Source: Dyella_B sp035503745 (lineage in GTDB: Bacteria; Pseudomonadota; Gammaproteobacteria; Xanthomonadales; Rhodanobacteraceae). Taken from it: 64,000 nucleotides of DNA. Below the pieces are notes generated by a model. That model was not told the DNA's origin, made no database searches, and saw only the letters and a list, made by a program, of their open reading frames with translations. Shown piece by piece: positions 1-6,889 of the stretch (position 1 is its first letter; the number at the start of each line of letters is the position of its first letter). The DNA lies in assembly GCF_035503745.1 (NCBI RefSeq), contig NZ_DATJTC010000011.1, positions 248,001 to 312,000 of the forward strand, given 5' to 3'. The position numbers were made by a program, and so were the translations under genes.

Positions 1-1212
1 CAGGCGCGTATGTCCGAACAGCGGCGGCGCAACGGCGTCATCGGGCGGCTGGACGGCATCCCGATCGCCATCAAGGACAACTTCGACATCGCCGGCTGGC
101 CGACACGGGCGGGCCTGCCCGGGCCTGGCGCAGCGGCCGGGTACGATGCGCACGTCGTGGGGCGGTTGCGCGCGTCGGGCGCGGTGTTGATCGGCAAAAC
201 CAATATGGATGAGGGTGCGCTTGGCGCGGTCACCGACAATCCGCACACCGGACCGACACACAATCCGCACCGGCAGGGCTACACGGCGGGCGGTTCGTCC
301 GGCGGCTCGGCGGCGGCCGTGGCGGCGGGGCTGGCGGTGGCGGCGATCGGTTCGGATTCGCTTGGTTCGATCCGCATTCCGGCCAGTTACTGTGGCGTGT
401 TTGCCCTCAAACCCACGCAGGGCGAAATTTCCGCGCGCGGCATGGTGCCGGCGGCGCGCGCGCTGGACACCGTCGGGCTGATCGCGCGCAGCGTGGACGA
501 TCTGACCGTGCTGCTGCAGGTGCTGGCCGGCTACGATGCGGACGATCCGCGCTCCCGCCGCCGCCGCGTGGCGCTTGCGCCGCCGGACTGGGAGCCGGCC
601 AAATTGCGTTGCGGCGTGCTGGCCAACCTGCCCGCGCTGGGTGTACAGCCGGCGGTGATCGACGTGTTCGACGCGGCGCTGGCCAAACTCGACGGCGAAC
701 TTGGCCAGTGCCGCGCGGTGGACTTCGAGGACTGGCATTTCGACCGCGCACGTCGCGCCGGCCTGCTGCTGATGGAAGCGCAGATGCTCGATACCTTCGC
801 CGCCCAGCTGGCCGATGCCGAGCATCCCGTATCGCCGCGCTTTCGATCGATGCTCGACTATGCCGCCCGCAAGACCGCCCTCGATGTCACCCGCGCCGAC
901 CGGGTGCTGGACGCGGCCACCTTGAAGATGCGCCGGCTGTTCGCGCAGATCGACGTGCTCCTTATGCCCACCACGCCCCAGGGTGCCTTTGCGCTGGATG
1001 GCCCGGTGCCCACCACGCAGGGCGACCTGACTGCGTTTGCCAATCTCGCCGGATGTCCGGCGGTCAGCATCCCCATGGGCACGCTGCCCGACGGCCTGCC
1101 GATCGGCTTGCAGCTGGTGGGCGCGCGCGGTTCGGACCTGCGCCTGCTGGAGCTGGCGGCGGTATGGTCGGCCACGCTGGATGCGGCGCCCGAATACCCC
1201 GTTCTGACCTGA
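1..1212 (+). CDS. Amidase-signature family hydrolase, 5' end outside window
   Basis: Amidase-signature (AS) enzyme that hydrolyses a C-N amide bond; the substrate cannot be read from sequence. The reading frame is open to the left edge, and the first in-window ATG (position 10) lies only about 12 residues before the conserved G-R-L-D-G-I-P-I-A-I-K-D segment. AS proteins normally carry 40-60 residues ahead of that point, so the true start is upstream and the gene is partial. Numbering from that ATG, the Ser-cisSer-Lys triad is visible as Lys22, Ser96 (in GGSSGGS) and Ser120 (in GSIRIP). The nucleophile motif reads DSLGSIR, where most family members have DTGGSIR, a mild deviation. The C-terminus (NLAGCPAVSIPMG) is typical of the family and looks complete. 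Candidates include allophanate-hydrolase-like or biuret amidases and generic GatA-like amidases. Confidence 0.85.
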   Translation, partial: QARMSEQRRRNGVIGRLDGIPIAIKDNFDIAGWPTRAGLPGPGAAAGYDAHVVGRLRASGAVLIGKTNMDEGALGAVTDNPHTGPTHNPHRQGYTAGGSSGGSAAAVAAGLAVAAIGSDSLGSIRIPASYCGVFALKPTQGEISARGMVPAARALDTVGLIARSVDDLTVLLQVLAGYDADDPRSRRRRVALAPPDWEPAKLRCGVLANLPALGVQPAVIDVFDAALAKLDGELGQCRAVDFEDWHFDRARRAGLLLMEAQMLDTFAAQLADAEHPVSPRFRSMLDYAARKTALDVTRADRVLDAATLKMRRLFAQIDVLLMPTTPQGAFALDGPVPTTQGDLTAFANLAGCPAVSIPMGTLPDGLPIGLQLVGARGSDLRLLELAAVWSATLDAAPEYPVLT

Positions 1213-1291
1213 CTGGGCCGGCCCGATGCGCACTGACAACGTTTTGTTACGGTCGGCGCATTAAAGTGGCGCAAAACAGCCGGGCCTCCCC

Positions 1292-1879
1292 ATGCCAGCC
1301 GACACCCAGCAGCTCACCTTTTTTCTAGAGTGGATCAAGCATCCGCTGCAAATGGCCTCGGTGCTGCCCTCCGGCCAGCCGCTGGCGCGCATGATGATTT
1401 CGGCCATGCCCGATGAGGCGCGTTGCGTAATCGAGCTGGGCGGCGGCACCGGCGTGATCACCGAGGCGCTGATCCGCCACGGCGTATCGCCCTCGCAGCT
1501 GCTGGTGCTTGAAATGAACCAGACCATGCATGCCGTGCTGCGCCGCCGCTTTCCGCAGGCGCAGGTGCTGTGCGCCGACGCGCGGCATGTCAACGAACTG
1601 GCGCAGCGCACCGGCGTGCTGGCGCCGGCCGGTGCCGATGCCATTCTCAGCAGCCTGGGCCTGCTGACCATGCCGCCGCAGTGGCAGCACGACATCGTCT
1701 CCGCCGCGCTGGCGGTGCTGCGGCCCGGCGGCGTGTTCGTGCAATACACCTACGGTCTGCGCAGTCCGCTCGACGAAAAGGTGCGCCAGCAACTTCGCCT
1801 GCGTTGCACGCGCGTGGGCGTGGTGTGGCGCAATCTGCCGCCGGCGCAGGTGTTTGCCTATGTCCGCGAGGATGGCTGA
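1292..1879 (+). CDS. Phospholipid N-methyltransferase-like SAM methyltransferase
   Basis: A 195-residue class I SAM-dependent methyltransferase. The SAM-binding motif I is clear (VIELGGGTGVITEAL, about residues 47-61), followed by an acidic post-I residue in the next strand (LLVLEMN). The N-terminal segment (FFLEWIKHPLQMASVLPSG) is the signature of the COG3963/PmtA-like group, which methylates membrane phosphatidylethanolamine and resembles rRNA adenine dimethylases. Size fits that group (190-210 residues). The exact acceptor is an inference; a related small-molecule or RNA methyltransferase is possible. It ends about 20 bases inside the next gene, so the two are probably translated from one message. 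No strong Shine-Dalgarno is visible ahead of the ATG. Confidence 0.75.
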   Translation: MPADTQQLTFFLEWIKHPLQMASVLPSGQPLARMMISAMPDEARCVIELGGGTGVITEALIRHGVSPSQLLVLEMNQTMHAVLRRRFPQAQVLCADARHVNELAQRTGVLAPAGADAILSSLGLLTMPPQWQHDIVSAALAVLRPGGVFVQYTYGLRSPLDEKVRQQLRLRCTRVGVVWRNLPPAQVFAYVREDG

Positions 1880-2513
1880 CGCGGGCCACGCAGGCTGGGA
1901 GCTTCTGCCGCTGCCAGGCGCCCACGTGCGGTGCGCATGGTCGTGGCTGTCGCAAGAAGCGGCCGATGCGTGGTGGGAGCAACTGCTGCAAGAGATCCCC
2001 TGGGAGCGCCATCGCCTGCGCATGTTCGGCCGCGAGCGGGATGCGCCACGGCTGAGCTGCTGGATCGGCGATCCCGGCGCCGTTTACGTCTATTCGCGCA
2101 CGCGCTTCGAGCCGCGGCCATGGACGCCTGCGCTGCATGCGCTGCGTGAAGCGGTGCAGCGATCGTGTCATGCGCGCTTCAACAGTGTACTGGCCAATCT
2201 GTATCGCGATGGCGCCGACAGCATGGGCTGGCACAGCGACGACGAGCCCGAACTGGGCCCGCAACCGGTCATCGCCTCCTTGAGCCTGGGCGCCACCCGC
2301 CGCTTCCGCCTGCGTCGCAGGCTGCCGCGCGGCGCGCGCGCGACGGCCGCCGATACCGTGGAGATACCCCTCACGCACGGCAGCCTGCTGTGCATGTCCG
2401 GCGCCACCCAGCAGCTGTACCAGCACGACGTACCCAAGAGCGCACGGGTAAGCGCACCGCGCATCAACCTCACTTTTCGTCTCATCCATGCCCCCGCCGG
2501 GCGGCGGCCATGA
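1860..2513 (+). CDS. AlkB-family 2-oxoglutarate/Fe(II) dioxygenase
   Basis: Probable oxidative demethylase of alkylated nucleic acid bases. Numbering from the ATG used here (217 residues), the iron ligands are His125-x-Asp127 (GWHSDDE) and distal His189 (QLYQHDVPK), and the 2-oxoglutarate-binding arginines are Arg201 and Arg207 (PRINLTFR). The pattern is closest to the compact ALKBH2/3-like bacterial branch rather than to E. coli AlkB itself. A TTG two codons upstream and an ATG four codons downstream are other possible starts; the chosen ATG has an AGG about 8 bases upstream. It overlaps the end of the methyltransferase gene, so translation is probably coupled, although no functional link is evident. 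Confidence 0.85.
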   Translation: MSARMADAGHAGWELLPLPGAHVRCAWSWLSQEAADAWWEQLLQEIPWERHRLRMFGRERDAPRLSCWIGDPGAVYVYSRTRFEPRPWTPALHALREAVQRSCHARFNSVLANLYRDGADSMGWHSDDEPELGPQPVIASLSLGATRRFRLRRRLPRGARATAADTVEIPLTHGSLLCMSGATQQLYQHDVPKSARVSAPRINLTFRLIHAPAGRRP

Positions 2514-2595
2514 CGCCGTGCAGCTTGGATTGCCCGCATGCGCCGGGGATAATGCGCGTTTGCCATCTCCTCCCTTGACCCCGACAGGCCCAGCA

Positions 2596-3696
2596 ATGAC
2601 CGAGAAGACCGTACTCAACGACACCCATCGCGCGCTCGGCGCACGCATGGTCGATTTCGGCGGCTGGGACATGCCGATCAGCTACGGTTCGCAGATCGAG
2701 GAACATCACGCCGTGCGGCGCGACGCGGGCATGTTCGATGTCTCGCACATGACGGTGGTCGACTTGCATGGTGCGCGCGTGCGCCCGTTCCTGCGCCACC
2801 TGGCGGCCAACAATGTCGACAAGCTGAAAGTGCAGGGCAAGGCGCTGTACACGTGCATGTTGAACGAGCGGGGCGGCGTGATCGACGACCTGATCGTCTA
2901 CTTCCTTGGCGACGAGTTTTTCCGCCTGGTGGTCAATGCGGCCACGCGCGCGAAGGATCTGGCCTGGATCGCGCAGCAGGCCAAGGCGTTCGGCGTCGAG
3001 GTAAAGGAGCGCCCGGACTTCGCCATGATCGCGGTGCAGGGCCCGAACGCGCGCGCCAAGGTGATCGGGCTGCTGCATGAGGTGGATCGCGCCCGCATCG
3101 AAAAACTCGGGCGCTTCGCCGCGGCGGCCGCGCAAGGTCCGCACGGCGCGCCGCTGTTCATCGCGCGCACCGGCTACACCGGCGAAGACGGCTTCGAGAT
3201 CATCGTGCCGCAAGAACAAGCCGTCACGCTGTGGAACGAGCTGGCCGGTGCCGGCGTGGCGCCATGCGGACTGGGCGCGCGCGACACGCTGCGGCTGGAA
3301 GCGGGCATGAACCTCTACGGCCAGGACATGGATGAAGACGTCTCGCCGTGGGAAGCGGGCCTGGCATGGACCATCGCGCTGGACGAAGGCCGCGACTTCA
3401 TCGGCCGCGAGGCGCTCCAGGCGCAGAAAGCCGCCGGCGTGACGCGTACCATGGTCGGCCTGGTGCTGGACGAGAAGGGCGTGCTGCGCCACGGCCAGAA
3501 GGTGCTTACCGACGGCGGCGAGGGCGAGATTCTTTCCGGCAGCTTCGCGCCGACCTTGAACAAAGCGGTGGCCTTCGCGCGTATTCCGGCCGGCGCCTGC
3601 GGCCAAGTGCGCGTGGACATCCGCGGCCGCGAAGTGCCGGTGCGCGTGGTCAAGTTTCCCTTCGTACGCGACGGCAAGCCTTGCGAGGGTATCTGA
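2596..3696 (+). CDS. gcvT: Glycine cleavage system T protein (aminomethyltransferase)
   Basis: T protein of the glycine cleavage system. It takes the aminomethyl group carried on lipoylated H protein and transfers its one-carbon unit to tetrahydrofolate, releasing ammonia. The 366-residue product is full length and shows the typical N-terminus (HRALGARMVDFGGWDMP), the folate-domain segments SHMTVVDL and RTGYTGEDGFE, and ARDTLRLEAGMNLYG. The frame stays open for 36 codons further upstream, but this ATG matches the family start. gcvH follows 86 bases downstream; gcvP is not in the window. I looked for a glycine riboswitch ahead of it and saw none; the gap to the preceding gene is only about 80 bases. 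Confidence 0.96.
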   Translation: MTEKTVLNDTHRALGARMVDFGGWDMPISYGSQIEEHHAVRRDAGMFDVSHMTVVDLHGARVRPFLRHLAANNVDKLKVQGKALYTCMLNERGGVIDDLIVYFLGDEFFRLVVNAATRAKDLAWIAQQAKAFGVEVKERPDFAMIAVQGPNARAKVIGLLHEVDRARIEKLGRFAAAAAQGPHGAPLFIARTGYTGEDGFEIIVPQEQAVTLWNELAGAGVAPCGLGARDTLRLEAGMNLYGQDMDEDVSPWEAGLAWTIALDEGRDFIGREALQAQKAAGVTRTMVGLVLDEKGVLRHGQKVLTDGGEGEILSGSFAPTLNKAVAFARIPAGACGQVRVDIRGREVPVRVVKFPFVRDGKPCEGI

Positions 3697-3782
3697 CGCA
3701 CGGCATGTATTGACCTGCGGCGGAAATGGTTAGAATTTGTGCCTCCACCCCTGATCGAAACCAACGACGACTGGACCCGACC

Positions 3783-4178
3783 ATGAGCGAGATTCCCGGC
3801 GATCTGAAATTCCTCAAATCCCACGAGTGGGCCCGTGTCGAAGACAACGGCCTGATCCGCGTGGGTATCTCCGACCATGCGCAAGGCCAGCTCGGCGATC
3901 TGGTCTACGTGGAACTGCCCGAAGTGGGCAGCAGCGTCCAGGCCGGCAACGGCGCGGCGGTGGTCGAATCGGTCAAGGCCGCCTCGGACATCTATTCGCC
4001 GGTGTCCGGCGAAATTGTCGAGGTCAACGAAAACCTCAACGACAAGCCCGAAACGATCAACGAAGACGCCTACGGCGACGGCTGGATCTTCGTGGTCAAG
4101 GCCAGCGACCGCGCGGAACTGGACGAACTGCTCGACGCCGACGCCTATGCGGAGTTGATCGAGAACGAAGACGACTGA
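3783..4178 (+). CDS. gcvH: Glycine cleavage system H protein
   Basis: Lipoyl-carrying H protein that shuttles the methylamine group between P, T and L proteins of glycine cleavage. The product has 131 residues, normal for the family. The lipoylation site is Lys65 in VVESVKAASD, and the flanking sequences (SHEWARVE at the N-terminus, INEDAYGDGWIF near the C-terminus) are highly conserved. The frame opens earlier, but the ATG followed by SEIPGDLKF fits the family start. It is the last gene of the gcvT-gcvH unit and is followed by a strong intrinsic terminator. The lipoate made by the lipA and lipB products encoded near 55 kb would modify this protein. Confidence 0.97.
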   Translation: MSEIPGDLKFLKSHEWARVEDNGLIRVGISDHAQGQLGDLVYVELPEVGSSVQAGNGAAVVESVKAASDIYSPVSGEIVEVNENLNDKPETINEDAYGDGWIFVVKASDRAELDELLDADAYAELIENEDD

Positions 4179-4198
4179 TTGCTCGATCGGTTCGTTCC

Positions 4199-4232
4199 GG
4201 CAACGGCCGCTTAGGCGGCCGTTGCCATTTTC
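4199..4232 (+). terminator. Rho-independent terminator after gcvH
   Basis: A perfect 12-bp stem (GGCAACGGCCGC / GCGGCCGTTGCC) with a four-base TTAG loop is followed by ATTTTC. It lies about 20 bases after the gcvH stop and closes the gcvT-gcvH unit. Confidence 0.85.
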
Positions 4233-4752
4233 GCGGTTCGCCGATGCGCCCGCTGGCGCATCGGCGAGCGTCGATGCGGTGGTGAAGACATACCGCGATC
4301 GCATCGCGACGACGATCCATGCGGTGCATCCATCGCCACCTCGTTGGCGTGCGCATGGACGCGTTCGGGGATGTTCGGGACCCGGTCGGGGTCATCCCGG
4401 GCACAATTCAGTCGTCATCCGTTCATGCTTCGGTCGGGTGTCTGCCGAGGGCTCCGAAGCGGTGTTGCGCGGCGTGCGAAGCATGCGCGCGCAGCATGCA
4501 TACGGCATGCGCGGGCAAAATAAAAAATGATCGTTTTTAGCTTGTTTTTGGCTTTATTTGAAAATGCGCGAGACACGTACACAGAATGCCTGAAGCACTT
4601 CGCCATTTGTTTTTTGCACCGTCAATTGACCTTTAGAAATCGATGCCATGAGCGGGTCGCCGGATCGAAGGGATTGATTTCATGGCAAAAATCAATTGAC
4701 AGTTGAAATGTTCAGGAATAGCTTTCGCACCATATAACGGGGAACGGTACCA
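4233..4752. other. Non-coding region upstream of metJ-like gene
   Basis: About 520 bases with no convincing gene; short frames here have no family features. The first half is GC-rich, with several GCATGC-type palindromes around 4480-4515. The second half, from about 4515, is markedly AT-rich (runs of A and T near 4518-4560), as expected of a promoter region or nucleoid-protein binding site. The sequence TCAATTGAC occurs twice (about 4621 and 4692). No tRNA or clear small-RNA structure was seen. Confidence 0.5.
4696..4724 (+). promoter_or_regulatory. Candidate sigma-70 promoter of metJ-like gene
   Basis: A perfect -35 hexamer TTGACA is followed after 17 bases by TAGCTT, a weak -10 (3 of 6 matches). 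The gene's Shine-Dalgarno (GGGGA) and ATG follow within 30 bases. TATAAC at 4733-4738 is a better -10 on its own but has no -35 at the right distance. Confidence 0.4.
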
Positions 4753-5274
4753 ATGGCGGCATCGAAGTTCATCAAACCTTACGTGGATCACGGTGAAAAA
4801 GCCGGCGCAGTGAGAAAGATCACTGTTTCGATTCCAATGCATGTATTGCGACTGCTTTCGGATTTGCGTACGTACCGCCAGGTCAACAATTTGAGGCACG
4901 CCACCAACAGCGATTTGCTGGTTGAGGCGTTCCTCCACGCTTTTACTGGGCAACCACTGCCAACTGATGAGGAGCTGAGACGAACTATGGCCACTGCCAA
5001 GAAAACTGCTAGGAAATCGGCTAAGAAAGCCGCTAAGAAGTCCACCCGCAAAGCCGCCGCCAAGCGGCCGGTCGCCAAGAAGGCCACCGCCAAGAAGCGC
5101 ACCGTTCGCAAGACTGCCAAGAAGGCTGCCACCAAGCGCGTAGGCGCGAAGAAGGCGACCGCCAAGCGCGTTGCCAAGAAGTCCGCCAAGAAGGCAACGC
5201 GCAAGCGCACTGCCAAGAAGGCTGCCGCTGCCAAGGTGGTGAAGGCCACCAAGACCAGCAAGACCAAGAAGTAA
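4753..5274 (+). CDS. MetJ-like repressor fused to histone H1-like tail
   Basis: A two-part DNA-binding protein of 173 residues. Residues about 20-78 are a ribbon-helix-helix domain closely resembling the methionine repressor MetJ. The DNA-contacting strand KITVSIP (Lys22, Thr24), the segment RQVNNLRHATNS and EAFLHAFTGQPLP are all kept. Where MetJ would continue with its last 30 or so residues, this protein switches at Met79 to about 95 residues made almost only of Lys, Ala, Arg, Thr and Ser (AKK, TAKK and AKR repeats), like bacterial H1-type histones. Known MetJ represses methionine biosynthesis genes with S-adenosylmethionine as corepressor. Here the tail suggests tighter or non-specific DNA binding or a nucleoid role, which is inference. 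Met79 could also act as an internal start. GGGGA precedes the ATG. Confidence 0.8.
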   Translation: MAASKFIKPYVDHGEKAGAVRKITVSIPMHVLRLLSDLRTYRQVNNLRHATNSDLLVEAFLHAFTGQPLPTDEELRRTMATAKKTARKSAKKAAKKSTRKAAAKRPVAKKATAKKRTVRKTAKKAATKRVGAKKATAKRVAKKSAKKATRKRTAKKAAAAKVVKATKTSKTKK

Positions 5275-5305
5275 GCACAACAACTAGCTGCAAATTCGGA
5301 ATTGT

Positions 5306-5370
5306 CTCCCTGCGGTGCCCAGCGCAGGGAGGTGCTTCGAAAGCGTTTCGTCCCGGCATTTGCCGGGACG
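5306..5370 (+). terminator. Tandem hairpins after metJ-like gene
   Basis: Two adjacent hairpins follow the gene: CTCCCTGCG/CGCAGGGAG at 5306-5331 and CGTCCCGGC/GCCGGGACG with an ATTT loop at 5349-5370. The second is followed only by CTTCATTT, so termination would be modest. The second stem also resembles scattered intergenic palindromes of GC-rich proteobacteria. Confidence 0.5.
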
Positions 5371-5463
5371 CTTCATTTAGGGCTCACCAAAAATCGCCTC
5401 TCGCGGAAGTTTTTTGCCCGCCACAGGCCCGCCCGGCGCGGCCGGCCGGCAGTCATGGCGGAC

Positions 5464-5510
5464 GTGCCTGAACTAAGAAGGCGCCTGAATTAAGAAGGTG
5501 CCCGAACGAG
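5464..5510. repeat. 17-bp tandem repeat, about 2.5 copies
   Basis: The units GTGCCTGAACTAAGAAG and GCGCCTGAATTAAGAAG are adjacent and a third partial unit begins GTGCCCGAACGAG. The repeat sits inside the roughly 360-base gap (5371-5728) ahead of the TonB-like gene. That gap otherwise holds no supportable gene; a 74-codon frame across 5498-5722 lacks recognisable features. Confidence 0.6.
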
Positions 5511-5728
5511 CCGCCCGATGGGCATTTACGGGTCCGAGCGCTCTAGGAATTTTTCCAACCCCCTCGCTAGCAGCTATTTTCCAGGGCTGGCGTGAAGTGC
5601 AGCGCATTTGCCGTAGCGCAGTAATCGGGTTACCTTTCCTCCATCCGCGCCGCGGCGACCTTGGGAGCCGCACCTGGATAACAGGGGGGAAGCGCGGGTA
5701 TCTGATGCCACGAAGTCAGTGAGAGATC

Positions 5729-6775
5729 ATGGATACCCGAAACATTAGTCTTATGCGCGCTCGCGCGCGCGGCGCCATCCGGCCCGCCACCATCGCCGTT
5801 CTGGTCATCATCGGGGCGCTGGCGATTGCCTCCTGGATCTTCATCATCAAGCCGCATGAGGATCTGATGAGTGCCGACCAGGGGGCGCATCCGTCCACGC
5901 CGGTCAGCCAGAGCCAGCACGCGCCGCCGCCGGTCAACGTCGATGCGCTGAGCCTCAACGAACTGCAGGACGAGGCGCGCAAGGCGATGAACCAGCAGCG
6001 CTATATCGCGCCGGCCGGCAACAACGCTTTCGAGTTCTACCTCAAGGTGCTGCAGAAGCAGCCGGGCAACCAGGCCGCGGCCGACGCCCTGCGCGAAACC
6101 TTTCCGTTCGCGGCCAGCAACGTCGAACAGGTGATCAACCAGCGCGACTTCAATGAGGCCGAGCGCGAAATCGACCTGTTGGCGAAGGTGGACCCGACCA
6201 ACTACACCTTGACCATCCTGCGCTCCAAGCTCGATGCGCAGCGCAAGACGCTTGACGAAGAGCAGCAGAAGCAGCTCGATGCGCAGCGCCAGCAGGATCT
6301 TGCCACGCAGAAGGCCGCCGCCGACAAGGCCGCTGCCGACAAGGCCGCCGCGGACAAGGCTGCCCAGGAACAGGCCGCCTTGGCGGCGCAGCAGAAGGCC
6401 AGGCAGGAAGAGCAGTCGGCCAAGACCGCCTCGTCCAACACGGCAGGTAGCAACGCGGTGGCCGCCAGCAACAATGCGGGCGCGGGCGGCGGGGAGACCA
6501 GGGATGCCATTCCGGTCAGCAGCATCCGCGTGCGCTACCCGTCCTCGGCGCTGCGCAACAATCAGGAAGGCTGGGTGGACCTGCAGTACACGGTCAATGC
6601 GGACGGTAGCGTGACCAACATCAACATCGTCAATGCCGAGCCGCGGCACGTGTTCGACAGTGCCGCGATCGAAGCTATCCGGCATGCCAAGTTCTCGCCC
6701 GCCCTGCGCGACGGCACGGCGATTGCCTCGCAACAGCAGAAGCGCATCGAGTTCAAGCTCAGCAATCCGCAATAA
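5729..6775 (+). CDS. TonB-family envelope protein
   Basis: A 348-residue inner-membrane-anchored periplasmic protein. An uncleaved N-terminal membrane helix (about residues 18-40, preceded by Arg-rich cytoplasmic residues) is followed by a helical region (about 50-170) that looks like a small repeat or scaffold domain. Next comes an Ala/Gln/Lys coiled coil (about 165-240) with the unit KAAAD repeated three times, and a C-terminal TonB domain (about 262-346: IRVRYPSSALRNNQEGWVDLQYTV, split here only by its own length, then AIRHAKFSPA). Classical TonB has a Pro-rich spacer instead. The known role of TonB C-domains is to contact outer-membrane transporters using ExbB/ExbD energy; neither partner gene is present here. 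GAGAGA precedes the ATG and a strong terminator follows. Confidence 0.75.
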   Translation: MDTRNISLMRARARGAIRPATIAVLVIIGALAIASWIFIIKPHEDLMSADQGAHPSTPVSQSQHAPPPVNVDALSLNELQDEARKAMNQQRYIAPAGNNAFEFYLKVLQKQPGNQAAADALRETFPFAASNVEQVINQRDFNEAEREIDLLAKVDPTNYTLTILRSKLDAQRKTLDEEQQKQLDAQRQQDLATQKAAADKAAADKAAADKAAQEQAALAAQQKARQEEQSAKTASSNTAGSNAVAASNNAGAGGGETRDAIPVSSIRVRYPSSALRNNQEGWVDLQYTVNADGSVTNINIVNAEPRHVFDSAAIEAIRHAKFSPALRDGTAIASQQQKRIEFKLSNPQ

Positions 6776-6802
6776 GCCGCCGCGCGGCGCGAGGGGTAAA
6801 AA

Positions 6803-6840
6803 CAAAGAGGCGAAGCCCAGGGCTTCGCCTCTTTGCTTTG
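6803..6840 (+). terminator. Strong rho-independent terminator, probably bidirectional
   Basis: A 15-bp perfect stem (CAAAGAGGCGAAGCC / GGCTTCGCCTCTTTG) with a CAG loop lies between the convergent TonB-like and serine hydrolase genes. A T-rich run follows on the plus strand, and GTAAAAAC upstream gives a short U-run for the minus strand. Confidence 0.85.
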
Positions 6841-6889
6841 GGTCGTATCCGTGCCGTCGGCAGGTTACGCCAATCGATCGGGGGTATCC

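Noticed and set aside
2514..2595. Glycine riboswitch ahead of gcvT
   Set aside because: The gap is about 80 bases and lacks the tandem aptamer features; too short for a full element.
5498..5722. 74-codon frame upstream of the TonB-like gene
   Set aside because: It begins inside the tandem repeat and shows no conserved features or good Shine-Dalgarno.
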